Shown: positions 24,521 to 32,826, numbered from the stretch's first letter. The stretch is 48,081 nt of DNA from Hydrogenophaga sp. (GCF_030656115.1 NZ_JAUSOO010000026.1:1-48081); one strand, 5' to 3'. Notes: generated by a model not told the origin, from the letters alone. A program made the numbers and translations.

Positions 24521-25863
24521 AAATTGACCTGATTGAAGATGACCCACTCATGGGCGAAGCCCTCACCGAACGCCTGCAGATCGAAGGCTTCGAAAGCCGG
24601 TGGTGGCGCAGTGCCGCTGAGTTGCTGGGTGCTGTGGCCACCGGGCTGGAATCGGCGCAAGCCGTCATCAGCGACGTGCGCCTGCCCGACCTTGACGGGC
24701 CGGAGATGATGCGCCGCCTGCCGCTGGCCTGGCAGGAACGGCCCTGGATCTTCATCACCGGTTATGGCACGGTGGCCCAGCGCGACGAGCTGCTGGCGCG
24801 CGGCGCCGTGGACTTCTTCACCAAGCCACTGGACATGGACCGGTTGATGCTGCGGCTGCGCAACCTGCAGCCCACAGCCCAGACAACACCGCCCACCGCG
24901 CGCACACCCGCCTGCCCGCTGGGCATCTCCAGCGAAATCCGCAAGCTGCACGCTATGGTGGGCCGGCTGGGCACACACTGGACCACGGTCCTGATCACGG
25001 GCGAATCGGGTGCTGGCAAGGAAGTGCTGGCCCGCTGCCTTCACCAGGAGACGATGCCTGGGAGCGCCCCCTTTGTGGCGGTCAACGCCACCTCACTGCC
25101 CGAATCGCTGATCGAGGCGGAGCTCTTCGGCTATGAAAAGGGCGCCTTCACCGGTGCCGTGCGCATGCACCGCGGCATGTTTGAACAGGCCAATGGCGGC
25201 ACCCTGTTCCTGGATGAAATCGGCGACATGCCGCTGGGCCTGCAGGGCCGCCTGCTGCGCGTGCTGCAAGACCGTACCGTCACGCGCCTGGGCAGTGAAA
25301 AGCCGCTGCAGGTGCAGGTTCGACTGATCTTCGCGACCAACCGAAACCTGAATGAAGAAGTCCGTGCCGGGCGTTTTCGTGAAGATCTGTACTACCGCAT
25401 CAACGTGGTGCATCTGCGGGTGCCGCCCCTGCACGAGCGACCCGAGGACGTGTACTGGCTGGCACAGCGCTTCGTGGACAACTGGAACCGCCAGCACCCG
25501 ACGGCCTTGCGCAGTTTGGGCGTGGACGCCGAGCAGATGCTGATGACACACAGTTGGCCCGGCAACGTGCGGGAACTGCACAACAGCATGGAGCGGGCGT
25601 GCCTATTTTCTGAAACCACCACGATCGACTCCCGCCTGCTACGGCCACCCCTGGATGCAGAAGCTGCGGCGATACGCCCAACCCTGTCCGAGCCAAACGA
25701 CACCCAGCCACCCTCGCTAGAGAGCTATTTGCGAGAGCAGGAAAAACGCTATATACAGCAGTCGCTGGCGCGCCACGACTGGCAAATCGGCGTGACCGCC
25801 GATGCCCTGGGCATCAGCCGTAAAAACCTTTGGGAACGCATGAAAAGGCTCGCCATCCAGTGA
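24517..25863 (+). CDS. arxR: ArxR, sigma-54-dependent NtrC-family response regulator
   Basis: A 448-residue activator. The receiver has acidic residues at 7-9, phosphoacceptor Asp53 in ISDVRLPDLDG, and Lys103 in FTKPL. The AAA+ domain has Walker A GESGAGKE (162-169), the sigma-54 contact loop GAFTGA (209-214), Walker B GGTLFLDEIGDM and WPGNVREL. The C-terminal Fis-type helix-turn-helix is in WQIGVTADALGISRKNLWERMKRL. This architecture fits the sigma-54 promoter and paired palindromes in the arxB'/arxX intergenic region. ATGA overlap with arxS shows translational coupling. Confidence 0.92.
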   Translation: MKIDLIEDDPLMGEALTERLQIEGFESRWWRSAAELLGAVATGLESAQAVISDVRLPDLDGPEMMRRLPLAWQERPWIFITGYGTVAQRDELLARGAVDFFTKPLDMDRLMLRLRNLQPTAQTTPPTARTPACPLGISSEIRKLHAMVGRLGTHWTTVLITGESGAGKEVLARCLHQETMPGSAPFVAVNATSLPESLIEAELFGYEKGAFTGAVRMHRGMFEQANGGTLFLDEIGDMPLGLQGRLLRVLQDRTVTRLGSEKPLQVQVRLIFATNRNLNEEVRAGRFREDLYYRINVVHLRVPPLHERPEDVYWLAQRFVDNWNRQHPTALRSLGVDAEQMLMTHSWPGNVRELHNSMERACLFSETTTIDSRLLRPPLDAEAAAIRPTLSEPNDTQPPSLESYLREQEKRYIQQSLARHDWQIGVTADALGISRKNLWERMKRLAIQ

Positions 25864-25979
25864 TGTTTGGATGCGTGACGACCCAAAGCGCAAAGGCGAA
25901 CACCCGCCGAGTTCTCAAAATCCGCCTGAGCGAGCGGTGTCAATACACCTCGCAGTCAAGCTTGAAAAACACCAGACGC

Positions 25980-26750
25980 TCAGACGGCCAGCAGCCGACG
26001 GTCCGCAATTTCCAGCAAGCCATCAAAAATCAGGCTGTCCACCAGTTCCACCTGGGTGGACATGCTGGGTGCCATCTTCCAGCCAGCGCCGCCGGTCATG
26101 TACACCACCGGGTTGGCGCCGCAATGTTGCCGCAGGTTTTCCACCATGCGCTGCACCGCGCCGGCAATGGCAAAGGTGCCGCCGCTGGTGAGCGCGTCGC
26201 TGGTGTTGGTGGGAAAGTCGCGCACCTCGCCGGTGGGCACGTGCAGCCCGGCCGTACCCGACTCCAGCGCCCGCAGCATGATGCCGTGACCGGGCAAGAT
26301 GATGCCGCCCAGAAAGCGGCCTTCGGCGTCGATGGCTTCCACCGTGACCGCCGTGCCCACCATCACCACCACGCAGGGCCGTGAAGGCCCTTGGGCCAAC
26401 ACCCGCTGGCGCGCACCGATCATGGCCACCCAGCGGTCAGAGCCCAGCCGCGCCGGGTGGTCGTAACCATTGACCAGCCCCGCCTCGGCACTGCTGGAGA
26501 CCACCCACTGCGGCACAACGTCCCACAAATCCAGCTGCTCCTGCACCCGGCGTTTGACGGCGTCACCGGCCACCACGCACCCCAGCACCCAGCGCGGTGC
26601 GGGCAAATCGCACCAATCGCCTTCGGCCAGTTTTTCAATGTTTTCGAGAAACTGCGCCCCGTGTGCCAGCAGCCGTGCGCCTGCACACGGTGCGTCGTAC
26701 AGAGCCCACTTCAGGCGGGTGTTCCCAACGTCAAGGGCCAGAAAAGTCAT
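25980..26750 (-). CDS. coaX: Type III pantothenate kinase
   Basis: A 256-residue ASKHA-fold kinase catalysing the first step of coenzyme A synthesis, ATP + pantothenate to 4'-phosphopantothenate. Motifs are [13 protein letters not shown] (residues 7-19, phosphate-binding), [34 protein letters not shown] and [22 protein letters not shown]. It is convergent with arxR across 116 bp that holds no obvious terminator or gene. As a housekeeping gene it probably marks the border of the arx island. Confidence 0.95.
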   Translation of the reverse strand: MTFLALDVGNTRLKWALYDAPCAGARLLAHGAQFLENIEKLAEGDWCDLPAPRWVLGCVVAGDAVKRRVQEQLDLWDVVPQWVVSSSAEAGLVNGYDHPARLGSDRWVAMIGARQRVLAQGPSRPCVVVMVGTAVTVEAIDAEGRFLGGIILPGHGIMLRALESGTAGLHVPTGEVRDFPTNTSDALTSGGTFAIAGAVQRMVENLRQHCGANPVVYMTGGAGWKMAPSMSTQVELVDSLIFDGLLEIADRRLLAV

Positions 26751-26827
26751 GCGCGCATTATCACCATACGTGGCGGGAGGTCTTGCGGCAGTGCAACATC
26801 GGCGCCGCGTGCGCCGCCCTCACCGGG

Positions 26828-27496
26828 TCATATCAGACCGATCCAGCAAGCCCGCTGAACGGCGGCGAGCTTGTTGTCGGTCTGGAGTTTGGTCATGGCA
26901 TTGGCCAGGTGGTAGTTCACCGTGCGCTCTGAACAATGCATGCGCAGAGCCGTCTCACGCGCCGTCAGACCTTCAAAGGTCAGATGCAGACTTTCCTGCT
27001 CGCGCGGACTCAGGCTCACACGCTCCTCGGCAATGGCCCGGCGCAACAGCGGCCAAATGTTGAACGCCGACCACGCCAGCGTAGCGGCTTCTGCGCGGCC
27101 TGAAAACCTGCGCGGGCTGAACAGAAAACATTCAAACGCACGTCCCGCTGGTAACGTGAAGGCCACCCGAACCAAGGTCTGGTAACCATGGGCCAGCCAC
27201 AGCCGGCGCCACCGGCCCGACGGCTCCAGGGCCGACTTGGCGATATCTTGCCACGCCACCAGCGGGGCATCGCTCTCGCGCCAGCTGGCGCCGAAATCGT
27301 GGCTTTCGGCCAGGGCCCGTGCGGGCCCCAGCAAACGGGGCGGGTGCACAGCGAGCACCTCACGGTCATCGGCACCACCCAACGGGTTGGGTCCCAGCAC
27401 CAGCACCGACTCCACGCCCTGGTCGCTCAGGGCAGACACCCATTCGGCCAGGACAGCATCGACGTCCACGCTGTCAAAGTTGACAGGCAAGGTCAT
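26828..27496 (-). CDS. LuxR-family transcriptional regulator (solo, signal domain divergent)
   Basis: A 222-residue regulator. The C-terminal 62 residues are a GerE/LuxR helix-turn-helix (LSPREQESLHLTFEGLTARETALRMHCSERTVNYHLANAMTKLQ). The N-terminal 155 residues have the length and a faint pattern of an autoinducer-binding domain (RLWLAHGYQTLVRVAFTLPAGRAFECFLFSP), but I cannot identify the usual AHL-contact residues and no LuxI-type gene is present. The start MTLPVNF is preferred over an in-frame upstream ATG at 27550. It diverges from a CqsS/LqsS-like kinase gene across 86 bp, and a palindrome with lux-box geometry lies at the autoinducer synthase promoter, so it may control that module. Confidence 0.82.
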   Translation of the reverse strand: MTLPVNFDSVDVDAVLAEWVSALSDQGVESVLVLGPNPLGGADDREVLAVHPPRLLGPARALAESHDFGASWRESDAPLVAWQDIAKSALEPSGRWRRLWLAHGYQTLVRVAFTLPAGRAFECFLFSPRRFSGRAEAATLAWSAFNIWPLLRRAIAEERVSLSPREQESLHLTFEGLTARETALRMHCSERTVNYHLANAMTKLQTDNKLAAVQRACWIGLI

Positions 27497-27582
27497 GGGT
27501 GTTGAGCGCTGTTGCACAGACAATGACTCTTTGCTCGGTGTGCTCAGCACAAAGGGCTGTCGTTGAATGATGGAAGGAATAC

Positions 27583-28905
27583 ATGGTGCGTTTGGACCGA
27601 TTGAGGTTCTACAGCGTCAAAGCGCGTCTTTGGCGGTGGTTGCTGGACGAAGTTGTTCACGCTCCGCTGGATCCTATTTTGCATCCGTCACGGGCCCGTC
27701 TGTGGTGGGCGGGTTTCAGCACTATATTGGGGCACCTGAGCTTCTACGGAATTTGGCGAAGCGTTTGGCCTCAGCCCTTCGAGAGCCTCTGGGCACGGGC
27801 ATTGGTTGCTGCCTTGGGGCTGCTGTTGTTCCTGCCGTCTGTGACCAAAGACACCAGCACACGCCACAGCGCGCTGGTGTTCTCCGCCGTGTGCTGGATG
27901 TCGTTGCCGGCTTTCTTTTTCTGGATGTACGGGATGAACGGCGGCAATGCCGTTTGGCTGGCCAGCGTCTCAGCCATGCTTCTCATCTATTACCACCTCA
28001 CAGACTGGCGAATTGCCACCCTGGGCAGTGCCATCGGCGCGCTGATTGGCTGGATGGCCACACACAACCAGATCCAGGTCCCGCCGTCCAGCGTGCCGGA
28101 CGAAAATGTGCTCGTCATCGGTTTTGCCTGGATCGTCGCATTTTTGCTGGGCGCGTCCAGCGCCAACCTGCGCCGGGTCCGCCAGATCAACACCTTGAGC
28201 GCCATGGGTGTGATGGCGCACGAACTGCGCACGCCCCTGGCCACCATCAACATCATGGGCGATGTGCTGCGTTCGCTGGTGCAGCACGGTGTGCCAGAGG
28301 ACAAACGCAAACAAGTCGAAGAACTGTCCACCCGGCTGCAAAACCTGGTGCGCAGCATGAACCGCCAGATCGATACCCAGATTTCCAACGCCCAGCTGCT
28401 GCGATTGCCGCACGAGAAGTCGCCGATCATGGCCGCCGAACTGGTGCAAGACGTGGTGAGCGACTACCCTTTCCGGTCCCAACGCGAGCGGGACTGCGTG
28501 CAGGTTCATATCCGGCAGGACTTCTGCTTTGTGGCGCCGCGCCAGCTGTTTGCCCAAGTGCTGACCAACCTGGTGAAAAATGCCCTGCACGCGCTGGCCT
28601 CGGCCAGCAGAGCACCCGTGGCCGGCGATCTCCGGCTGGAGGTGGGTGTGCACCGCGGCAAAGGCCGCATTGCGGTATCCGACAACGGCATTGGCATTGC
28701 GCACGGCCAGCAAGATCGGATCTTTGAGCCCTTTTTCTCCTCCCAAAGCGGCGCCGGCAGCGGCCTGGGTCTCACGTTCTGCAAAAACGTGGTCGAAGCC
28801 GCCCAAGGCACGATCAGCGTGCATGCCGAACCCAACGTCGGCGCGGTGTTCATGATCGACCTCCCTCTGAACCTGAACACCCCGCCAGATTACCCACACA
28901 CCTGA
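27583..28905 (+). CDS. CqsS/LqsS-like membrane histidine kinase for alpha-hydroxyketone signals
   Basis: A 440-residue kinase. The N-terminal half (about residues 40-192) has six hydrophobic helices with very short loops, as in CqsS/LqsS, where the ligand binds within the membrane. The H-box AMGVMAHELRTPLATI has His213; the N-box is VLTNLVKNALHAL; G-boxes are VSDNGIGIAHGQQDRIFEPFFSS and GSGLGLTFCKNVVEAA. No receiver domain is fused, unlike Vibrio CqsS. The start has GGAAGGA 6 bases upstream. The response regulator gene follows after 11 bp and the CqsA-type synthase gene is convergent beyond it, matching the JqsS/LqsS arrangement of partners. Confidence 0.87.
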   Translation: MVRLDRLRFYSVKARLWRWLLDEVVHAPLDPILHPSRARLWWAGFSTILGHLSFYGIWRSVWPQPFESLWARALVAALGLLLFLPSVTKDTSTRHSALVFSAVCWMSLPAFFFWMYGMNGGNAVWLASVSAMLLIYYHLTDWRIATLGSAIGALIGWMATHNQIQVPPSSVPDENVLVIGFAWIVAFLLGASSANLRRVRQINTLSAMGVMAHELRTPLATINIMGDVLRSLVQHGVPEDKRKQVEELSTRLQNLVRSMNRQIDTQISNAQLLRLPHEKSPIMAAELVQDVVSDYPFRSQRERDCVQVHIRQDFCFVAPRQLFAQVLTNLVKNALHALASASRAPVAGDLRLEVGVHRGKGRIAVSDNGIGIAHGQQDRIFEPFFSSQSGAGSGLGLTFCKNVVEAAQGTISVHAEPNVGAVFMIDLPLNLNTPPDYPHT

Positions 28906-28916
28906 CGCGACCTCCC

Positions 28917-29903
28917 ATGGCACTCACGCTTTCTCTTTTTCAACGACCCGGCGGCATTGTGTTTCTGGATGATGACCCGGATTACCTGGACATGCTGGGT
29001 ATGGTGGTGCCAGCGAACTGGCAGGTCGAGCTGTACTCCCGCCCGTCGGGCTTTGCCAAACGCATGCAGCATGAAAACGAACGCTGGGAAGCCGATGCCG
29101 CCATTCAGATGGACATGATCGATCGCGGGCACCAGGGCCAGCCACTGTTGCCGCAGGTGCTGGGCTACTGGGCCAGCACCCCTTCGCGCTACCCGTTGGT
29201 CAAAACCTGTGTGGTGGACTACGCCATGCCCGGCACCAACGGCCTGCTGGTGCTGGACGCCCTGCAGGACTGGCCCGGGTCGCGGGTCTTGCTGACGGGC
29301 CAGGCCGACGAGCAAGTGGCTGTCAAGGCCTTCAACAACGGGTTGATTGACCAGTTCGTGCCCAAGCAGGCGCCCAACATCACCGAGCATCTGCTGAGCA
29401 CGCTGCACAAAATGTCGCGCGCCGCCCACCCCAGACTCAACACCTTGTGGCGCACCGCCCTGCGGCCGGGCCAGCAGTTCCTGCTGCAAGTGCCTTCGGT
29501 ATCGCAGGCCTTGCAGGCCCATACCGAACAGCACTGGGTTGAATACGTTGTGCTGGGTGAACCGTTTGGGGTGCTGGGGCTCACAGCCGCTGGCGAATGC
29601 CACTGGTTGCAACTGGAACCCACCGCCGGCCTGCGCGACTTGGCCGAACTGGCCGGATCTGCCGGACTGGGCTTTGATGTGGTGAGGTCCATTGAAAATG
29701 GCCGGCAACTGGCCGCCATAGAACTGCACCAGCAATTGCACCTGCCAGGGCCGGTGCGGGTGGCCCCTGCCGTACCCATCGGGGACGACGGCACCTTGCT
29801 CGCCGCCCGCTTTGTGCTGGCAGCAGCCGACCTGCCGCAGCCCATCAGCGCCTACAACGACTTCCTGGCGGCCCAAGGCGCCCGCACCATCCAGGACGCA
29901 TGA
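28917..29903 (+). CDS. LqsR-like response regulator with an enlarged receiver
   Basis: A 328-residue protein. Receiver landmarks are the acidic run FLDDD (residues 16-20), phosphoacceptor Asp101 in VVDYAMPGTNG, Thr127 in LLTGQAD and Lys150 in FVPK. The distance between the acidic pair and the phosphoacceptor is about 82 residues instead of about 44, so roughly 40 residues are inserted (about 50-90). The C-terminal half (155-328) has no recognised DNA-binding motif; it includes VEYVVLGEPFGVLGLTAAGECHWLQLEP. Pairing with the upstream kinase and the convergent synthase gene supports an LqsR/JqsR-type output protein. How it acts is unknown. Confidence 0.83.
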   Translation: MALTLSLFQRPGGIVFLDDDPDYLDMLGMVVPANWQVELYSRPSGFAKRMQHENERWEADAAIQMDMIDRGHQGQPLLPQVLGYWASTPSRYPLVKTCVVDYAMPGTNGLLVLDALQDWPGSRVLLTGQADEQVAVKAFNNGLIDQFVPKQAPNITEHLLSTLHKMSRAAHPRLNTLWRTALRPGQQFLLQVPSVSQALQAHTEQHWVEYVVLGEPFGVLGLTAAGECHWLQLEPTAGLRDLAELAGSAGLGFDVVRSIENGRQLAAIELHQQLHLPGPVRVAPAVPIGDDGTLLAARFVLAAADLPQPISAYNDFLAAQGARTIQDA

Positions 29904-29922
29904 GAGGCTGGCGGTCTTTCGT

Positions 29923-31167
29923 TCAGCCTTTGAGCCCTGCCGCACGGGCGCGCCGTGCAATGGGCCAGTCCCAGGGTTTGACCAGCGGGGCAATCTCGCG
30001 CGCCACCGCAGCCACATGGTCCAACTCGGCATCGGTCAAGGCCGCGTGCAGGGTCATCCGCACCATGGTTCGGTTGCGGGTTGTCGCAGGTGCGCAAAAC
30101 ACCGCCCCGAACACATCGCGCTCCTCCAGCCGATCCCGCAGCACCAGGGTGTCGGGCTCGGTGCCCGCCTCCAAGGCAATGATCTGTTCGGTGCCCTGTT
30201 GAATGGGAAAGCCCAGATCGCTCAAGGCATCCCGCATGCGCCGGGTCAGCAACTGCAACCGGGTGCGCTCGGCGTCACACCCCTGAATGACATCCAGCGT
30301 CGCGTCCAGGCCCGCCACCTCGTGTGGCAGCAGACACGAACTGAACATGTTGTGGTAACTGGTGCTCAAGATGTAATTGCGCAAACCCGTGGGAATATTG
30401 AAGTAGCCCGCACGTCCGGCGAAAGCCTTGGCCAGGCTGGCGGTGATGAAGTGGACACGGTGGCTCAAACCCAGCGCCATGCACAAACCGGCGCCTCCAG
30501 GGCCGTGCGTGCCCAGCGAATGGGATTCATCCACCAGAATCATGCAGCCCCCGGCTTCAGCCACGTCCACCACCTCAATGAGAGGCGCCAGCGCGCCCGT
30601 GGTGCTGTACACCGAGTCCACCACCACCAGCCCAGGGCCGTGTTTTTCAATCATCCGGCGCAGATGCTCCACGTCGTTGTGGCGAAACGGATGGGCCGGT
30701 GCGCCCGCGCGCCGCGCACCCTCCCACAACGAGGTGTGGGCCAGCATGTCGATGTAAACCGGTGTTTGCGGATCGGCAATGCACTGCAGCAAACCCATGT
30801 TGGCGGCGTAGCCGGACTGGCACAACACCCCGTCGTCTTTGCCGATCCAGTGGGCCATCTTTTTCTCAAAGGCCCGCACCGGGTGCGTTTCCAGCAAAAA
30901 CGAGCCCGACTGGATGACGAACTCGGCATCCTGTCGGATCGCAGCGGTCTGCGCCTGAACAATGGCCGGATGCCCGGTGATGCTCAGGTAATCGTTGCCG
31001 TTGAGCCGCACCGCATTGGCGCCCGGGTCTCGGCCATGCACCAGCGAGCGACCGCCCCACAGGTCGTTCCATCGGCTGATGAAGTCTTTCTCGATGCGGT
31101 CGCACAGATGTGCCGACAGGGCGGGGTTGATGCGGGTGTTTTCGCGGGTCAGTTCAAGTTGGTCCAT
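29923..31167 (-). CDS. cqsA: CqsA/LqsA/JqsA-type alpha-hydroxyketone autoinducer synthase
   Basis: A 414-residue PLP-dependent enzyme of the alpha-oxoamine synthase fold that condenses an acyl-CoA with an amino-acid-derived substrate to make alpha-hydroxyketone-type signals. Key features are VDESHSLGTHGPGGAG with Asp213 and His216 for PLP, and ITASLAKAF with Lys247 as Schiff-base lysine. The DESHSLGTHGP signature separates CqsA-type synthases from housekeeping KBL and BioF. The start at 31167 has AAGGAG. The gene converges with its likely response regulator gene, 19 bp away. The acyl chain of the signal cannot be predicted from the sequence. Confidence 0.9.
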   Translation of the reverse strand: MDQLELTRENTRINPALSAHLCDRIEKDFISRWNDLWGGRSLVHGRDPGANAVRLNGNDYLSITGHPAIVQAQTAAIRQDAEFVIQSGSFLLETHPVRAFEKKMAHWIGKDDGVLCQSGYAANMGLLQCIADPQTPVYIDMLAHTSLWEGARRAGAPAHPFRHNDVEHLRRMIEKHGPGLVVVDSVYSTTGALAPLIEVVDVAEAGGCMILVDESHSLGTHGPGGAGLCMALGLSHRVHFITASLAKAFAGRAGYFNIPTGLRNYILSTSYHNMFSSCLLPHEVAGLDATLDVIQGCDAERTRLQLLTRRMRDALSDLGFPIQQGTEQIIALEAGTEPDTLVLRDRLEERDVFGAVFCAPATTRNRTMVRMTLHAALTDAELDHVAAVAREIAPLVKPWDWPIARRARAAGLKG

Positions 31168-31230
31168 GGAGTTCTCCTTCAGAAAAAAGAAGACCCCATT
31201 GAAAAAAGAAATCCAACAACCCCCGCTCAA

Positions 31231-31252
31231 CCCCTGTCAACATTGACAGGGG
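31231..31252. promoter_or_regulatory. Perfect 22-bp inverted repeat (lux-box-like) upstream of cqsA
   Basis: CCCCTGTCAA and TTGACAGGGG flank a 2-base centre, 64 bp before the cqsA start codon. The inner part fits the CT-N12-AG layout of lux/las-rhl boxes. On the minus strand the gene-proximal half contains TTGACA, a consensus -35 hexamer, with a weak TTGGAT 18 bases further on. The repeat therefore overlaps the probable promoter. No T tract follows it on either strand, so a terminator is less likely. Confidence 0.65.
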
Positions 31253-31335
31253 GTGTTCAGCATTTATTTCAATTTTGAGGCAGCAAGCACCTCAAGCAGA
31301 CCCACTAAACAGCCGCCCAAACCGACCAAACAGGC

Positions 31336-32475
31336 TCAGTTTTGGCGCCACGGTAAGCCATGGTGGCGCCAGCCGCCTTGGTGCCCACGCTGGGCACCGG
31401 CGTCGGGATCGCCCTCAAAACCTTCCAGAATGTTGTAGGCCAGCAGGCCCAGTTCGGTCGCGCGTTTGGCAGCGGCAATGGACCGCACACCGCTGCGGCA
31501 CAGCAACACCAGTTTTTGGCCGTCCGCTGCAGCTTGGCGCACCGCGTCGTCAAACTGCGGATTCAAGGCCATGCCTGGCCACTGCTTCCAGGCGGCCGGC
31601 ACAGCACCCGGCACAAAACCGACCCATTCGCGCTCGGCGTCGGTGCGCACGTCCACCAGCACCGCCTCGCCCGACTGCACCCACTGCCAGGCCAGCTGGG
31701 GCGACACATCGCCCGCATAAGACCCGGCGTGGACGCCTGCCGCCGGGCGGGGCTGCATCAGCAAGGCGCCATCGGCATCGTGCCGGATGCCCGACGTGAG
31801 GTTGGCGGGCACCGCTTCATCGATTCTGCGCGGCTTGGGCAAGCCCAGTGCGTCCATGATGGCCACAAACTCGGCTTCGGTCTTGCCCGCTACGCGCGCA
31901 TTGCCGGCTTTTTCCTGGCCGATGCTGGAATGGGTACGCCCCTGGTAATCGTGACCCGGCCACACGGTGGTGGCGTCAGGCAGGGCAAACAACACCTCCG
32001 TGAGGCTGCGGTACAGGTCGTGGGCGCTGCCCGACTGGAAATCGGTGCGTCCGCAGCCGTTGATGAGCAGCGTGTCGCCGGTGAACACATGCCCACCCTC
32101 GGGCGTTTGCCACACAAAACTCATGCTGCCAGCGGTGTGGCCGGGCGTGTGCAGGGCGCGCAGCGTTTGGCCACCAAAACGCAAGATGTCGCCGTGCTGC
32201 AGCTGCACACCCGCAGTGCCAATGCCGCACCCCACGGGTGCCGCTGTCTTGGCTCCCGCCAGCTCGGCGAGCTTGCCCGCGCTGGTGATGTGGTCGGCGT
32301 GGGCATGGGTTTCTACCGCCCAGACCAGTTGGAGCCCGTATTCGCGCAGCGTGGCCAGGTCGCGCTCAATCTGCTCGTCCACGGGATCGATGATGAGCGC
32401 GTCGCGCGTGGCCTGGTCAAACAACACGTAGGTGTAGGTGCTGGAGGCGGGGTCGAAAAGCTGAATGGGTTTCAT
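31336..32475 (-). CDS. Persulfide dioxygenase-rhodanese fusion (ETHE1/PRF type)
   Basis: A 379-residue two-domain protein. The N-terminal metallo-beta-lactamase domain carries THAHADH (residues 56-62), HTPGHTAGS, GDTLLINGCGRTDF and WPGHDY, as in non-heme-iron ETHE1-type persulfide dioxygenases. The C-terminal rhodanese domain has DVRTDAEREWVGF and the active-site loop CRSGVRS, ending EGDPD...GWRHHGLPWRQ. Such fusions oxidise glutathione persulfide to sulfite and transfer sulfane sulfur to or from thiosulfate. It lies 20 bp after a CsoR/CstR-type repressor gene in one operon, which fits persulfide-inducible detoxification. A separate glutathione reductase gene lies about 12 kb downstream. Confidence 0.9.
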   Translation of the reverse strand: MKPIQLFDPASSTYTYVLFDQATRDALIIDPVDEQIERDLATLREYGLQLVWAVETHAHADHITSAGKLAELAGAKTAAPVGCGIGTAGVQLQHGDILRFGGQTLRALHTPGHTAGSMSFVWQTPEGGHVFTGDTLLINGCGRTDFQSGSAHDLYRSLTEVLFALPDATTVWPGHDYQGRTHSSIGQEKAGNARVAGKTEAEFVAIMDALGLPKPRRIDEAVPANLTSGIRHDADGALLMQPRPAAGVHAGSYAGDVSPQLAWQWVQSGEAVLVDVRTDAEREWVGFVPGAVPAAWKQWPGMALNPQFDDAVRQAAADGQKLVLLCRSGVRSIAAAKRATELGLLAYNILEGFEGDPDAGAQRGHQGGWRHHGLPWRQN

Positions 32476-32495
32476 GGCGGTTCCGTGAAAGAGGG

Positions 32496-32741
32496 TCAGG
32501 AAAAGCGGGCGAGCATATCGGCCACATCATCGGGCGGCACGTCGCCTTGCGCAATGACGCAGCCCACCATGGTGAAAAAGGTTTTGTCCAGCGCCTTGCG
32601 CGCTGCAGCGAGTTGCTGCGCCACTTTTTCACAGTCGGCATCGGTCTCGATCAGCTTCTGGATGCCACGCAACTGCCCCTCAACCCGCTTGAGGCGCAGC
32701 ACCAGGGCACGTTTGCGTTCGGGGTCGTGTACGGTGGTCAT
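32496..32741 (-). CDS. CsoR/FrmR-family repressor, CstR-like (two Cys, no ligand His)
   Basis: An 81-residue four-helix repressor of the metal-sensitive (DUF156) family: RKRALVLRLKRVEGQLRGIQKLIETDADCEKVAQQLAAARKAL. Cys37 and Cys61 are the two conserved thiols. The position four before Cys61, where copper-sensing CsoR has a histidine ligand, is Thr57. That pattern fits persulfide sensors of the CstR type rather than a copper or formaldehyde sensor. It precedes the persulfide dioxygenase-rhodanese gene by 20 bp, supporting the same reading. The start at 32741 was chosen because the family begins there; longer frames upstream are unrelated. Confidence 0.87.
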   Translation of the reverse strand: MTTVHDPERKRALVLRLKRVEGQLRGIQKLIETDADCEKVAQQLAAARKALDKTFFTMVGCVIAQGDVPPDDVADMLARFS

Positions 32742-32810
32742 GAAGATTCCTGGTTGCAGGGAGTTGCACGCTCTGGTCGGGCTTGGCTGCCAAGGTTGTC
32801 CGCGCCAGAC

Positions 32811-32826
32811 ATACCCCGTCAAGTAT
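32811..32826. promoter_or_regulatory. Candidate CsoR/CstR operator
   Basis: ATAC-CCCGTCAA-GTAT, read on the minus strand as a G-tract between ATAC and GTAT, lies 70 bp before the repressor start. CsoR/RcnR-family operators often have a G/C tract bounded by such A/T-rich inverted ends. On the minus strand it contains TTGACG, a possible -35 element. Confidence 0.45.

Noticed and set aside
29923..31167. 2-amino-3-ketobutyrate ligase (KBL) or BioF
   Set aside because: The DESHSLGTHGP signature and the neighbouring kinase and regulator genes fit CqsA-type synthases; there is no threonine dehydrogenase or biotin gene nearby.
31231..31252. The inverted repeat as a simple terminator of the persulfide dioxygenase gene
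   Set aside because: No T tract directly follows on the minus strand; the next run of T residues is over 20 bases away. The repeat contains a consensus -35 hexamer facing cqsA. A role in termination cannot be fully excluded.
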